64,000 bases of DNA from the NCBI GenBank assembly GCA_900018345.1, contig FCNA01000124.1, positions 17,939 through 81,938 of the forward strand, written 5' to 3'. Positions 17,793 through 26,580 of this stretch are shown in pieces. A program made the translations under genes and the position numbers. Every line of letters starts with the position of its first letter. Position 1 is the first letter of the stretch. The stretch comes from Clostridiales bacterium CHKCI006. GTDB lineage: Bacteria; Bacillota_I; Bacilli_A; Erysipelotrichales; Coprobacillaceae. Under the pieces are notes generated by a model, which made no database searches, had not been told where the DNA came from, and saw only the letters and a program-made list of their open reading frames with translations.

Positions 17793-18182
17793 ATGAAAAA
17801 AAGACGATTCTTCGGATGTATCCTTGTCGGCCTTTGCTTTCTATTAGGCGCCTGCCAAGCTTCTTCCGTAAAAGATCCGGATGCCGATATCAAGCAAGCA
17901 GCTGCCGCCGTCATCGAGAATCTGAACACAGGCGAATATGAAGCTATTTTTGAAAATGCCAATGATATGCTGCAGGAAGATCTCTCACCGACCGAACTGG
18001 AAGCGCTCTTTAGAGAAGCAACCAATGGTATCGGAGATTTTGAAGAGATTACCGATCATATTATTGACCAAAGTGACGATGAAATTACCGATATTGCTGT
18101 CGTCCGCTACGAAAACGGGGAACTGCGCTTCACGCTTGGCTTTGACCAGGAACTCAAACTTTGTTATATTTACATAAAATAA
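17793..18182 (+). CDS. DUF3887 lipoprotein
   Basis: A 129-residue lipoprotein. The signal peptide ends at the lipobox LLGAC (about residues 16-20). The mature part matches the DUF3887 style: an alpha-helical start (DADIKQAAAAVIENLNTGEYEAIF) and a beta-rich end (RFTLGFDQELKLCYIYI). The fold is likely a cystatin/NTF2-like binding domain in this family, with unknown ligand. It is a single-gene unit with its own promoter and terminator, divergent from the methyltransferase-like gene. The same DUF3887-like domain ends the HAAS protein at 22689-23366. Confidence 0.8.
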   Translation: MKKRRFFGCILVGLCFLLGACQASSVKDPDADIKQAAAAVIENLNTGEYEAIFENANDMLQEDLSPTELEALFREATNGIGDFEEITDHIIDQSDDEITDIAVVRYENGELRFTLGFDQELKLCYIYIK

Positions 18183-18207
18183 AAAGACGTTGTTGAACGT
18201 CTTTTTA
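18181..18207. terminator. Terminator of the DUF3887 gene (possibly bidirectional)
   Basis: AAAGACGTT pairs with AACGTCTTT around a GTTG loop, with A and T runs on both sides, between two convergent genes. Confidence 0.85.
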
Positions 18208-18420
18208 TTATCCAATCTTAACGGAACCTTGTACTTCCTTGCCGTCTTTTAAAGTCGCAACATAATAACAAGAAGCTTCCTGTGGTTTATAGTACATGTT
18301 TAATGTATCAATATTCACCATTTTAATTTCCTGGGATTTCAAATCTTCTTTAACGACTTTAACGATGTCTTCGGCAATAACTTCGGTCTGGTTATATTGT
18401 ATATAAGTTTTTGCTTTCAT
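18208..18420 (-). CDS. Small conserved protein (DUF6465-like)
   Basis: A 70-residue protein of mixed beta and alpha character beginning MKAKTYIQYNQTEVIAED. The pattern (KTYIQYN, a central acidic helix, then YYVATLKDGKEVQGSVKIG) resembles the DUF6465 proteins of Firmicutes; function is not known. I chose the ATG at 18420 because GGAGG lies 9 bases upstream, rather than an in-frame ATG at 18435. It has no signal peptide or membrane segment and is a single gene between terminators. Confidence 0.7.
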   Translation of the reverse strand: MKAKTYIQYNQTEVIAEDIVKVVKEDLKSQEIKMVNIDTLNMYYKPQEASCYYVATLKDGKEVQGSVKIG

Positions 18421-18627
18421 CCTTAAAACCTCCATTCAATAAAATTATAGAGGATAAAATCACTAAAAGCAAGAAAAAATGCTGAATTTATCTTCAAGTA
18501 TTCCTGTTTTTCGGATATTTTGTTTCTCTTTTTAAAACGAAAACGCTTTAGTGGTCCTGATTATGGAAACAAAAGTCGAACGTCCGCCTTTTTTAGACCT
18601 CACGTCAAGGTAACTAGGCATGATGCC

Positions 18628-18663
18628 TTAAAAAGAAAAGCACTGCTTTTTAAGTCAGTGCTT
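18628..18663 (-). terminator. Terminator of typA
   Basis: AAGCACTG (18638-18645) pairs with CAGTGCTT (18656-18663), followed on the minus strand by TTCTTTTT. Confidence 0.82.
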
Positions 18664-18670
18664 AAGATTC

Positions 18671-20494
18671 CTAGCCATTCGCTTTATTTCGCACAAAGGC
18701 CTTACGGCGTTCGTTCTCTGTCAAAAGACGCTTACGCAAACGAATATTTTCAGGTGTAACTTCGACAAGTTCATCATCATTGATGTAATCCAGACAAGCT
18801 TCCAGTCCCATCACACGCGGTTTCTTTAAGACAACCGTGGTATCCTTGGTACTTGAACGCGTATTGGTCATCTGTTTGCCACGGGTCACATTGACTGTCA
18901 GATCATTATCGCGGCTGTGTTCACCCACGATCATGCCCTCATAAACATCGACACCAGGACCAACAAACATGACCCCACGGCTCTCGACATTGCCTAATGA
19001 ATAAGCCGTTGTCTGCCCTTCATCAATGGAAATCAGGACACCTAACGCACGCTCACCGACCGTACCGCCATCAATTGGACGATATTCCATGAAAGAATGC
19101 GAGATGATGCCGTATCCTTTGGTCATCGTTAAGAAATTGGTCATGAAACCGATCATTCCACGAGATGGTACGGTGTAATGCACACGGGTCTGGCCATCCT
19201 GGCTGTTCATATCTTCCAGGATACCGCGTCTTAAGCCTAAAGACTCGATCACGCTACCGATGCATTCATCCGGTGCTTCGATCTGCACATCTTCATACGG
19301 CTCACAGGTCACCCCATCGATTTCTTTTAAGATAACATGTGGACGGGAAACCTGCAATTCATAGCCTTCACGGCGCATATTTTCAATCAGAATGGATAAG
19401 TGCAGCTCCCCGCGTCCGGAAACGATCCATTCTTCGAAATTAGGAATACGTTCAACACGTAAAGAAACGTCACGATTCGTCTCACGCATCAGACGTTCTT
19501 CGATCTTGCTGGCAGTCACGAATTTCCCGTCACGACCGGCAAATGGACTGGTGTTAGTTCCAAAGACCATCTGAATGGTGGGTTCATCGATATGGATCAT
19601 TGGCAATGGATCTTCCTTACCGACATTACATACGGTCTCCCCCACACCAATATCCGCTAAACCGGCAATGGCCACAATATCACCGGCGCTGGCTTCTTCA
19701 ATCTCAATTCGATGCAGTCCTAAAAAGCCAAAGAGCTTTTGGATACGGAACTGTTTGATCGAACCATCGGCTCTGCAGCAAGAAACCATTTCATTGACTT
19801 TTAAACGGCCCTGCTGGATACGACCGATACCGATACGTCCTACATAATCATTATAGTCCAGTAAGGTTGGCTGGAACTGTAATGGTGCATCCACATTGAC
19901 ATCCGGTGCCTGGATCTCATTAACGATCAGATCAAACAGGCAATCCATATTTGGCTGCTGGGTCGTGATGTCTGGATCCAGTGAGCTGGTTCCCTGTAAA
20001 GCAGAAACAAAGCAGGTCTGGAATTCTAACTGATCATCATCCGCCCCCAGTTCCATGAACAGTTCAAGAACTTCATCCATGACTTCCTCAATACGTACGA
20101 CCGGGCGGTCTACCTTATTAATGACAACGATAGGCTTGACTTTCGCTTCTAAGGCCTTCTTCAAGACAAAGCGGGTCTGCGGCATCGTTCCCTCATAAGC
20201 ATCGACCACTAATAAGACACCATCCACCATGCTCATGATACGCTCTACTTCTCCCCCGAAGTCCGCGTGGCCTGGTGTATCCATGATGTTGATGCGGTAG
20301 TTTTTATAATTAATGGCTGTATTTTTAGCCAGGATCGTAATGCCTCTTTCACGCTCTAAGTCGTTGCTGTCCATGGCACGTTCGGCAATCTGTTCATTAT
20401 CGCGAAGCGTTCCGGACTGCTTCAGCAGCTGATCCACTAAGGTTGTTTTACCATGATCGACATGGGCAATAATAGCAATATTACGAATTTCCAT
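18671..20494 (-). CDS. typA: BipA/TypA ribosome-associated GTPase
   Basis: Translational GTPase of 607 residues, full length for BipA. G1 is [15 protein letters not shown] (about residues 10-24), the G2 region includes RERGITI (about 49), G3 is [12 protein letters not shown] (about 73-84) and G4 is NKVD (about 128-131). EF-G-like domains III and V follow, and the BipA-specific C-terminal domain ends with ETVRL-like [17 protein letters not shown]. It aids 50S assembly and growth under stress or cold in known species. It is a single-gene unit with a strong promoter at 20523-20552. Confidence 0.97.
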   Translation of the reverse strand: MEIRNIAIIAHVDHGKTTLVDQLLKQSGTLRDNEQIAERAMDSNDLERERGITILAKNTAINYKNYRINIMDTPGHADFGGEVERIMSMVDGVLLVVDAYEGTMPQTRFVLKKALEAKVKPIVVINKVDRPVVRIEEVMDEVLELFMELGADDDQLEFQTCFVSALQGTSSLDPDITTQQPNMDCLFDLIVNEIQAPDVNVDAPLQFQPTLLDYNDYVGRIGIGRIQQGRLKVNEMVSCCRADGSIKQFRIQKLFGFLGLHRIEIEEASAGDIVAIAGLADIGVGETVCNVGKEDPLPMIHIDEPTIQMVFGTNTSPFAGRDGKFVTASKIEERLMRETNRDVSLRVERIPNFEEWIVSGRGELHLSILIENMRREGYELQVSRPHVILKEIDGVTCEPYEDVQIEAPDECIGSVIESLGLRRGILEDMNSQDGQTRVHYTVPSRGMIGFMTNFLTMTKGYGIISHSFMEYRPIDGGTVGERALGVLISIDEGQTTAYSLGNVESRGVMFVGPGVDVYEGMIVGEHSRDNDLTVNVTRGKQMTNTRSSTKDTTVVLKKPRVMGLEACLDYINDDELVEVTPENIRLRKRLLTENERRKAFVRNKANG

Positions 20495-20522
20495 GATTCA
20501 TACCCCTTCTTTCAACGCGTCA

Positions 20523-20552
20523 ATTATAGCATATTTTATCCATAACACTCAA
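20523..20552 (-). promoter_or_regulatory. typA promoter
   Basis: On the minus strand TTGAGT (20547-20552), an 18-base spacer and an extended -10 TGCTATAAT (TATAAT at 20523-20528). It lies about 30 bases upstream of the start codon. Confidence 0.8.
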
Positions 20553-20578
20553 TTTTTTTATCATGCTTAGAAGATTTT

Positions 20579-21922
20579 TTAATGTAAGCGGCTTCCTAGA
20601 TCGCGATAATAATTGACCATCAAAAAGACCTCTGCACCGATCCAGGCTAAGATCTCTGCCAGATAGATACCGTTTTGCCCTAACCACAGTGGCAGCAGCA
20701 AAGCCGCACCAATGCGCATGACCAGCTCAATCAAACCCGAAATCATCGGAATCAATGTATTTCCCATGCCCTGCAAGGCATTACGATATAAATGAAGCAG
20801 GAACAAGACACTTAAAAATAAGGCCATCACAAACAGATAACGATAGGCAATATCAATGACTTCTAAACGACTGGTTGCCTCTGCAGAGACAAAAAGCCCA
20901 ACTAAAGGTTTTCCTAAAAAGATCATCATCAACGAAATCACAAGCGATGTCCCTACAAAAAGTTTGATAGCTGCCCGGATCCCCTCCCGGATCCGCTCAA
21001 TTTTACCGGCTCCAAGGTTCTGACCCGCATAGGTCGCGACTGCATAACCATAAGAGACCGCGGCGAGCTCCAGCAAGCCATAAAGCTTATTGGTCGCAGT
21101 GAAGCCTGCCACAAAAAGAAAGCCAAAGCCATTGACCACATACTGGACAACCAGACCGCCCACTGAAATGATCGCATTCTGAAATGCAACGGGAGATCCC
21201 AGTCTTAAAAGATGTGTGACCATGTCACGATCAAACACCAGATCCTGTCGCTGCATCTTCAACACCGGCCAGCGCAAAAGATAAAGAAGACAGAAAAGCG
21301 CTGCTAAACACTGCGCGATCACGGTCGCGATCGCAGCCCCAAAGATGCCCCAACCAAACGCATAGACAAAAAGCATATCCAAGCCTATATTCGTCACTGA
21401 ACCAATCACCATGGCAATCAGCGGCGTCTTACTATCTCCAAACGCACGCAGGATCGCACTGAACAAATTATAGGCCATAGTGGCAAAGATGCCAGAAAAC
21501 ATCACACGCAAATAAGTGATCGATCCACCAATGACATTTTCCGGAGTGTTCAATAAACCAAGCACCGGCTCGCATAATAAATGCGCCGCCAGCGTCAATA
21601 CGACCACAAGTCCTATGGATAACGCACAGGACATCACGACCGACTGTCGGATCTTCGCTTCGTTTCTGGCCCCGACATGCTGGCTGACAAGAATCGAAAA
21701 TCCCTGAGCAAAACCGGTAATCGCACTGAGCACCATCCAGTTCAGCCAGTCCGCTGCCCCTAGTGATGCCAAAGCTTCCACCCCCACCCCATTGCCGACG
21801 ATCATCGTATCCACCATCGTATAAAGCTGCTGGCAGACATTCCCCAGCATCAAAGGCAAAGCAAACTTTAAAATTAAGCCGAGAGGTTTTCCCTCTGTCA
21901 TCACAATTGTTCTTTCTGCCAT
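20579..21922 (-). CDS. MATE family efflux transporter
   Basis: A 447-residue multidrug and toxin extrusion (MatE) membrane protein with twelve predicted helices. The opening MTEGKPLGLILKFALPLMLGNVCQQLY is typical of the DinF/NorM-related group in Firmicutes, and the two MatE repeats run from about residues 15-225 and 235-440. These are Na+- or H+-driven exporters of organic cations; the substrate here is unknown. GGAGGGA precedes the ATG. No adjacent regulator or partner gene is seen. Confidence 0.93.
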   Translation of the reverse strand: MAERTIVMTEGKPLGLILKFALPLMLGNVCQQLYTMVDTMIVGNGVGVEALASLGAADWLNWMVLSAITGFAQGFSILVSQHVGARNEAKIRQSVVMSCALSIGLVVVLTLAAHLLCEPVLGLLNTPENVIGGSITYLRVMFSGIFATMAYNLFSAILRAFGDSKTPLIAMVIGSVTNIGLDMLFVYAFGWGIFGAAIATVIAQCLAALFCLLYLLRWPVLKMQRQDLVFDRDMVTHLLRLGSPVAFQNAIISVGGLVVQYVVNGFGFLFVAGFTATNKLYGLLELAAVSYGYAVATYAGQNLGAGKIERIREGIRAAIKLFVGTSLVISLMMIFLGKPLVGLFVSAEATSRLEVIDIAYRYLFVMALFLSVLFLLHLYRNALQGMGNTLIPMISGLIELVMRIGAALLLPLWLGQNGIYLAEILAWIGAEVFLMVNYYRDLGSRLH

Positions 21923-21966
21923 CGAATCCCTCCTTCACATCCAGCCTATTATACACCAAAAAAAGA

Positions 21967-22665
21967 TCAGGAAGCAATGGCCTCCTGAATCTCTGTTACA
22001 TATTTCTGCATGCTTACGACATCATTGTCCCCATAAACATAGGTTCCACGTGTCGTCTCGAAAATAAGATAATGCTTGGCTTGGGTCCTGGCATAAAGCC
22101 AGTAATCGCCTAAGGTCTGGTTATGATACCTTCCAGCTTCCACTTTGGCATTATTGATGCCGGCTGTCTTAAAACCGACATGAAAATCATCGGTCAGTGC
22201 TACGCTTTCAATATCCTCCATATAGAAAGCGGCTTGCTTCGTAAAGCTTGCATCTAAAATGATTCCGTCCTCATCCATATAAAACGTCACCTCACCGGAG
22301 TACAAAAAGACACTGAGTACCCCTACAAAAACCAGATACATCACCATACCCACAACAAATCCAGCCCCGGGCTTGGTTCTCTTGGCTAGGCACCAGTAAT
22401 TACCTAGCAACACAAATCCCACCAACGCTAAAATTAGTGGAACACCAATGGTCCAGGTTGCCTCTGTCAGAAAACAGATGCCTAAAGCACAGGCCATGCC
22501 TAAAGAAAAGATCCCCATATGACGAGATAATTTACGAAAGTCGTAGCGTGCCTTTTCCTCCGGGCTAGCCGTATTGTAACCCGCAATCAGACAACCGCCA
22601 TGTCCCATAAAAAAGACAAGCGCCAAAACCAGGAATAATCCAATCAACCCGACTCCCAGCCACAT
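21967..22665 (-). CDS. DUF3784 membrane protein with a PH-like C-terminal domain
   Basis: A 232-residue membrane protein. The first helix (about 3-21) and the GYNTASPEEKARYDFRKLSR stretch are typical of DUF3784. Further helices are at about 50-65, 70-88 and 103-122. After the last helix the soluble tail (about 125-232; VTFYMDEDGIILDASF, IESVALTDDF) resembles a bacterial PH-like domain. It is last in the PadR-HAAS-DUF3784 operon, 23 bases after the HAAS gene. A role in cell-envelope sensing or membrane protein control is plausible but unproven. Confidence 0.75.
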   Translation of the reverse strand: MWLGVGLIGLFLVLALVFFMGHGGCLIAGYNTASPEEKARYDFRKLSRHMGIFSLGMACALGICFLTEATWTIGVPLILALVGFVLLGNYWCLAKRTKPGAGFVVGMVMYLVFVGVLSVFLYSGEVTFYMDEDGIILDASFTKQAAFYMEDIESVALTDDFHVGFKTAGINNAKVEAGRYHNQTLGDYWLYARTQAKHYLIFETTRGTYVYGDNDVVSMQKYVTEIQEAIAS

Positions 22666-22688
22666 CTCTCTTCACCTCTTCTTTCGCA

Positions 22689-23366
22689 TTAAGCCTGCAG
22701 GACATAGAATCCGCCTAAGGTCATCTCTTCTGTAAAGCTGATCCGATAGGCCAGTGTGCCGTTTTCACAAGCGACGTGAATCTCACTCACACCAAACAGC
22801 GTTCCGTTTTGGGTAACCTCTGCATAATATTCATCCGTCACTTCCTGCATTTGTCCCATGTTTGCCGCAAACTCAGCACTCTGTCTAAACTGTTCAAGCG
22901 ACATCGATTGCTTCATCTCTTCAGGAAAATACGTATTATAGACAGTCTCGTACTGCCCTGATTCCATTAGCTCGATGATCTCTAAAGATTTCTCCCGTAT
23001 CGTATCCTGATCAAATTTACCGGAAACGCCCATCTCTGTCTGAACAAAGCTAGGCTGCGTCGTCTTCTCTTGTTCAGCCAAGGAATGCAGGAACATCCAT
23101 CCCCCGGCAATGACAACGACGATCGCCAGTACCCCAACGATCCAAGGCCACATATTCGCTTTAGCACCTAAGTTCTGATTAAACTCAGCCGCCAGCTTTT
23201 TCGGACTTCCCATGCGGGAAATGATGGCATCCATCGATTCTCCGCTGGACAAAGCGTCCTCGATATCGGCATCGATATCACCGATGATCTCATTTTTCTT
23301 TTCCGCCGATACATGCAAGTGTCTTTTCAATGACTTTAAATAGGCTTCTTTTGTCATTTCCTTCAT
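22689..23366 (-). CDS. HAAS (DUF1700) domain membrane protein with a DUF3887-like tail
   Basis: A 225-residue protein in three parts. The N-terminal HAAS domain (about residues 5-65) has the pattern YLKSLKRHLHVSAEKKNEII followed by DIDADIEDAL and MGSPKKLAAEF. A membrane helix is at about 73-92 (WPWIVGVLAIVVVIAGG). An outer domain of DUF3887 type (about 120-225) follows. HAAS proteins are the standard partners of PadR regulators and are thought to pass membrane signals to them. Its start overlaps the padR stop as ATGA, which supports a functional pair. Confidence 0.86.
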   Translation of the reverse strand: MKEMTKEAYLKSLKRHLHVSAEKKNEIIGDIDADIEDALSSGESMDAIISRMGSPKKLAAEFNQNLGAKANMWPWIVGVLAIVVVIAGGWMFLHSLAEQEKTTQPSFVQTEMGVSGKFDQDTIREKSLEIIELMESGQYETVYNTYFPEEMKQSMSLEQFRQSAEFAANMGQMQEVTDEYYAEVTQNGTLFGVSEIHVACENGTLAYRISFTEEMTLGGFYVLQA

Positions 23367-23698
23367 CCTCCTAACACAACCGAGACTGCCTGACTAAATT
23401 CCTGCCAGAGCATCTCAAATTCTTGAATTCCTTGGCGACCTGCCTGAGTGATTTGATAATATTTTCGCTTCATTCGCTGATCTTCCAGTTGAACCCAGTA
23501 ACTTTTGATGTATCCATCATCCTCCAGACGATATAGGATCGGATAGAGTGTGCCTTCTTTCAGCTTAAACATGCCCTGACTTCTTTCATCCAGCGCCATG
23601 ATCAGCTGATACCCATACATATCCTGCTCACTTAACAGATGCAGCACCAAGATCTCCAGCACTCCTTTTTTGAGTTGCCGCTCATATTTTGGGTTCAT
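23363..23698 (-). CDS. PadR family transcriptional regulator
   Basis: A 111-residue winged-helix repressor of the small PadR-s2 class. The core is KKGVLEILVLHLLSEQDMYGYQLI (about residues 9-32, with the YGYQL hallmark), then KLKEGTLYPILYRLEDDGYI (recognition helix and wing) and YYQITQAGRQ. A C-terminal helix for dimerisation follows. It is the first gene of a three-gene operon with HAAS and DUF3784 proteins and probably controls its own promoter through the palindrome at 23720-23732. Confidence 0.92.
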   Translation of the reverse strand: MNPKYERQLKKGVLEILVLHLLSEQDMYGYQLIMALDERSQGMFKLKEGTLYPILYRLEDDGYIKSYWVQLEDQRMKRKYYQITQAGRQGIQEFEMLWQEFSQAVSVVLGG

Positions 23699-23719
23699 TT
23701 CACCACCTCACTTAACTAT

Positions 23720-23765
23720 TTAGTATTACTAAGTATATTATACTAAGAGAACAGACTCCCGTCAA
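23720..23765 (-). promoter_or_regulatory. padR promoter and operator
   Basis: On the minus strand TTGACG (23760-23765), a 17-base spacer and TATAAT (23737-23742). The perfect palindrome TTAGTATTACTAA (23720-23732) lies over the expected start site, where a repressor would block transcription. Confidence 0.75.
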
Positions 23766-23802
23766 CAAAAAGGGAACGAATCAATCATCTTCGATTCGTT
23801 CC
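23766..23802 (-). terminator. Terminator-like hairpin between padR promoter and AAA gene
   Basis: GGAACGAATC (23773-23782) pairs with GATTCGTTCC (23793-23802); CCCTTTTTG follows on the minus strand. It ends the PF09820-type gene and sits directly upstream of the padR -35. Confidence 0.82.
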
Positions 23803-23820
23803 ACAACAGATACACCATCT

Positions 23821-25521
23821 TTATCCCTTCATGACCATACAGTTCTTCTCGTAAAAGGCAATGCCGTAGTTTATGGTCTGTGTCATTCCACGCCGCTTCA
23901 GTTCGGCATCATATTTTTTATCGGCTATCTGTTTGAGGGCATTTTGGCACGCTGTCTCCATCTCGCCATCATGGGCATATTTCAGTTCAATTACCAGACC
24001 TACCCCATCGCGCGTGAAGACCATGAGATCACCATATCCTTCACCCATCTCAACGTTTGATTTAACCATCCAATTTCCCTGGCTGCGTAAAAGCCCTAAT
24101 AATAAACCGTGGTAAAAATTTTCTTTCATTCGATCTCGAACTGCCCTATCTCTTACGCTGATCGAATCCCACAGATAATCGTTCAACATCTCCTGTATCG
24201 TCTTTACATCACCCGACAAAAAAGCCTGGCAAAAACGATTGATTCTGGATGAATCCTGGCGAACCATATGGCTAAACCATCTATCAACTAGTTCAGAGAG
24301 CAGTTTAACGATCTCCTGGTTTGGAATCCACAATTGATAGGCATCGTCATCCTCCTGATGAACCGGTCTACCCGTTAAATACCCGGTGCTATAGAGAGTA
24401 CTCCAGATGTTCTCAATGCTTTCATCAATGTCTCGATAAACCAGCTCCTGGCTGATGTGTTTAATGATACATTCCCCATTAAGCAATGCTTCCACTTCTT
24501 CTTTGGTTGTTTGATCAGCCTGACTAAGCAATCGCATAATGAGATCGTTCCCACTTGTATTTGCCCAGTAATTCTTTGGCGTAGCCATTGGATTTGCCAA
24601 TAGTTCATCACAATAGTTGATGACATCCCAGGGACAATAGACACTAACATTGCCAAACCGATAGCCATCATACCAACTCTGGAAAGCTGCTTTGTATGAA
24701 GATAAATGATAATATGCCAATATCTCATCAACGTCATGATCCGTAAAGCCAAAGCATTCATTATAGCGAAAATCAGAAATCGTATCTACTTTAAGATTAT
24801 TCAGCCCGGTAAAAATACTTTCTTTAGAAATACGTAAACACCCGGTTAACACAGCAAAGTAAAGGCAATCATTGGTTTTCAAAGCCTGACTTAACACAAG
24901 ACGGATCAATGTCATCATTTGATCATAATAGCCATACTGAAAAGCTTTATCCAATGGTACATCATATTCATCAATCAGCAGGATGACCTTTTGCTTATAA
25001 TGTTGATAAAGAAGTCTGGAAAGCGTCTTCATTCCGGCAACCGCGACCTCTTCTGTCATGTCATAAACTCCCTGCGTGTCCTTACCCACTTTGATCAATC
25101 GCCGATATGCCTCTTTATCAGGCCGAGAAAGATTTTTACTGTCCAATAAGAACTGAAAACGCATCGCTTCATCGCCAATGACATTTCTTAAAGCTAAAGA
25201 GGCTCCTTCATAAGACAATCCATCCACATTTTTTAAACTGATGGAAATGACCGGAAATTTCCCCATATACTGATCGCACAATTCCTTTTCCTGCATGATC
25301 TTCAATCCATCAAATCGTTCAGGGTGATGATTGATCTCAAAAAAGCATTTCAGCATACTCACATTGAGTGACTTACCAAAGCGTCTAGGTCGAGTGAACA
25401 AGTTAACCTTACCCCAATGATTTAATAATTCCTTAATCAGTAATGTTTTATCCACATAATAAAACCCTTCTGTTGAAAATTCTTCAAAGTTCTCAATCCC
25501 AATCGGTAGTTTCTTTTGCAT
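23821..25521 (-). CDS. AAA-ATPase-like / PD-(D/E)XK nuclease family protein (PF09820-PF08011)
   Basis: A 566-residue protein of the family common in gut Firmicutes and Bacteroidetes. The N-terminal AAA-like domain begins LPIGIENFEEFSTEGFYYVDKT and has a Walker-A-like RPRRFGKSLNVSML (about residues 41-54) and Walker-B-like VILLIDEYDVPLD (about 180-192). The C-terminal DUF1703/PDDEXK_9 domain has GYGDLMVFTRDGVGLVIELKYA, which holds the GxxD and ExK catalytic pattern (about 495-520). Function is not established. It is a single gene, often found in many copies in related genomes. AGGAGAG precedes the ATG. Confidence 0.9.
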   Translation of the reverse strand: MQKKLPIGIENFEEFSTEGFYYVDKTLLIKELLNHWGKVNLFTRPRRFGKSLNVSMLKCFFEINHHPERFDGLKIMQEKELCDQYMGKFPVISISLKNVDGLSYEGASLALRNVIGDEAMRFQFLLDSKNLSRPDKEAYRRLIKVGKDTQGVYDMTEEVAVAGMKTLSRLLYQHYKQKVILLIDEYDVPLDKAFQYGYYDQMMTLIRLVLSQALKTNDCLYFAVLTGCLRISKESIFTGLNNLKVDTISDFRYNECFGFTDHDVDEILAYYHLSSYKAAFQSWYDGYRFGNVSVYCPWDVINYCDELLANPMATPKNYWANTSGNDLIMRLLSQADQTTKEEVEALLNGECIIKHISQELVYRDIDESIENIWSTLYSTGYLTGRPVHQEDDDAYQLWIPNQEIVKLLSELVDRWFSHMVRQDSSRINRFCQAFLSGDVKTIQEMLNDYLWDSISVRDRAVRDRMKENFYHGLLLGLLRSQGNWMVKSNVEMGEGYGDLMVFTRDGVGLVIELKYAHDGEMETACQNALKQIADKKYDAELKRRGMTQTINYGIAFYEKNCMVMKG

Positions 25522-25817
25522 CCTTTCTCTCTCCTTTCAGGCTCATATGAAGTATCCTGGAAATCTAAAATAAAGCTTTGATCTTACCTTCACTCTATCA
25601 CAAAAAAAGCAAGGATTCAAGCCACCATTATCTAGTAGGATATGTCACATCCTCAGCATCAAGTAAATATGCTTTACCAGGCTTTATCTGCATACTCGCA
25701 ATCAAGCACAAATGTCTCAATACGAAGTGTATGCCAAATCCCCGATATTTCTAGAAGCAGTTATAGTGACTGGTAGAATCATCCGTTTTTACAGTAACCT
25801 TTTTCAATGAATATATA
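25522..25817. other. Intergenic region without a recognisable gene
   Basis: About 300 bases upstream of both the AAA gene (minus) and the RelB-type gene (plus). I see no open frame with a ribosome site and no repeat. The toxin-antitoxin promoter follows at its right end. Confidence 0.55.
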
Positions 25818-25849
25818 GTGAAATAGTCATGTAAATAGCATATACTATA
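25815..25849 (+). promoter_or_regulatory. Promoter and possible operator of the RelB/YafQ locus
   Basis: GTGAAA (25818-25823), a 17-base spacer and TATACT (25841-25846). TATAGT (25815-25820) and ACTATA (25844-25849) form an inverted repeat that brackets the promoter and could bind the ribbon-helix-helix antitoxin. Confidence 0.6.
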
Positions 25850-25875
25850 AGTACCAGTAGAAAGGGGTTGATGAT

Positions 25876-26154
25876 ATGGCTGGAAAAACTACCAACATCC
25901 ACATCCGTATGGACGCGGATTTGAAGACACAGGCCGATGCCCTGTTTGCGGAACTCGGCATGAATTTATCCACCGCATTCAACATCTTCGTGCGCCAGTC
26001 ACTTCATGAGGGTGGCATTCCCTTTAAAGTGAAGCTGGAACAACCTAATAAGGAAACGATGGCAGCTATGCTGGAAGCAGAAAGGATTGCCAAAGATTCG
26101 TCTATAAAGGGCTACAATGACCTTGAAGAGTTATTTGCTGATCTGAAAAAATGA
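25876..26154 (+). CDS. RelB/DinJ family antitoxin
   Basis: A 92-residue type II antitoxin. The N-terminal ribbon-helix-helix domain (NIHIRMDADLKTQADALFAELGMNLSTAFNIFVRQ, spread over about residues 7-42) matches RelB/DinJ. The C-terminal part (MLEAERIAKDSSIKGYNDLEELFADL) is the toxin-binding region. AAAGGGG lies upstream of the ATG. The stop overlaps the toxin start by 4 bases, as usual for these operons. The antitoxin is complete although its toxin is not. Confidence 0.9.
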   Translation: MAGKTTNIHIRMDADLKTQADALFAELGMNLSTAFNIFVRQSLHEGGIPFKVKLEQPNKETMAAMLEAERIAKDSSIKGYNDLEELFADLKK

Positions 26155-26408
26155 GGAAAACAAAGTACACCGTCAAATGCACAACCAGCTTTAAAAAAGA
26201 CTACAAATGGGCAATCATACGTGGCATGAAGATTGAATTGCTGGAGCAAGACATGGCACTGCATATGCTGGATCGTACCGGATCGCACAGCACCTGCTTG
26301 GCAAATAAGCCGTCTGTTGCCGTATGGGAAAACCTGTACGGCGTTTTTTCTGTGTTGCTCAGAGTTCCGCTTCTCGATCATGGAACTTATCCTGTTTCTG
26401 GCGGGTAA
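26151..26408 (+). pseudogene. YafQ family mRNA interferase, internally deleted
   Basis: The frame starts as a normal YafQ (KYTVKCTTSFKKDYKWAI, then GMKIELLEQ) and then jumps to the family's last strand (LDRTGSHS). About 45-50 residues are missing between them. The lost part holds the central His-containing region and the Arg and catalytic residues of these ribonucleases. After RTGSHS the frame runs on about 35 residues that do not belong to the family. It is therefore most likely inactive. The full family length is about 90 residues; this frame is 85 only because of the foreign tail. Confidence 0.82.
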
Positions 26409-26519
26409 AGTCCTCTACCATTTTTCAGGTGAAGATAAAATTGCACTTGCCCTGTAAAACGCACATATAGAAGAATGATTGACACATTTCTCATGTCTGT
26501 TTCTTCGGAAATGAAAATA

Positions 26520-26577
26520 CGCTAAGCGACTGCTTCACTAACCATGTCAAAAGCCATGATTAAGAATTCACTTAGCG
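26520..26577 (-). terminator. Possible terminator after the ATPase-like gene
   Basis: CGCTAAG (26520-26526) pairs with CTTAGCG (26571-26577) around a long loop with an internal CATG pair; TATTTTCATTT follows on the minus strand. Confidence 0.45.
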
Positions 26578-26580
26578 CAT

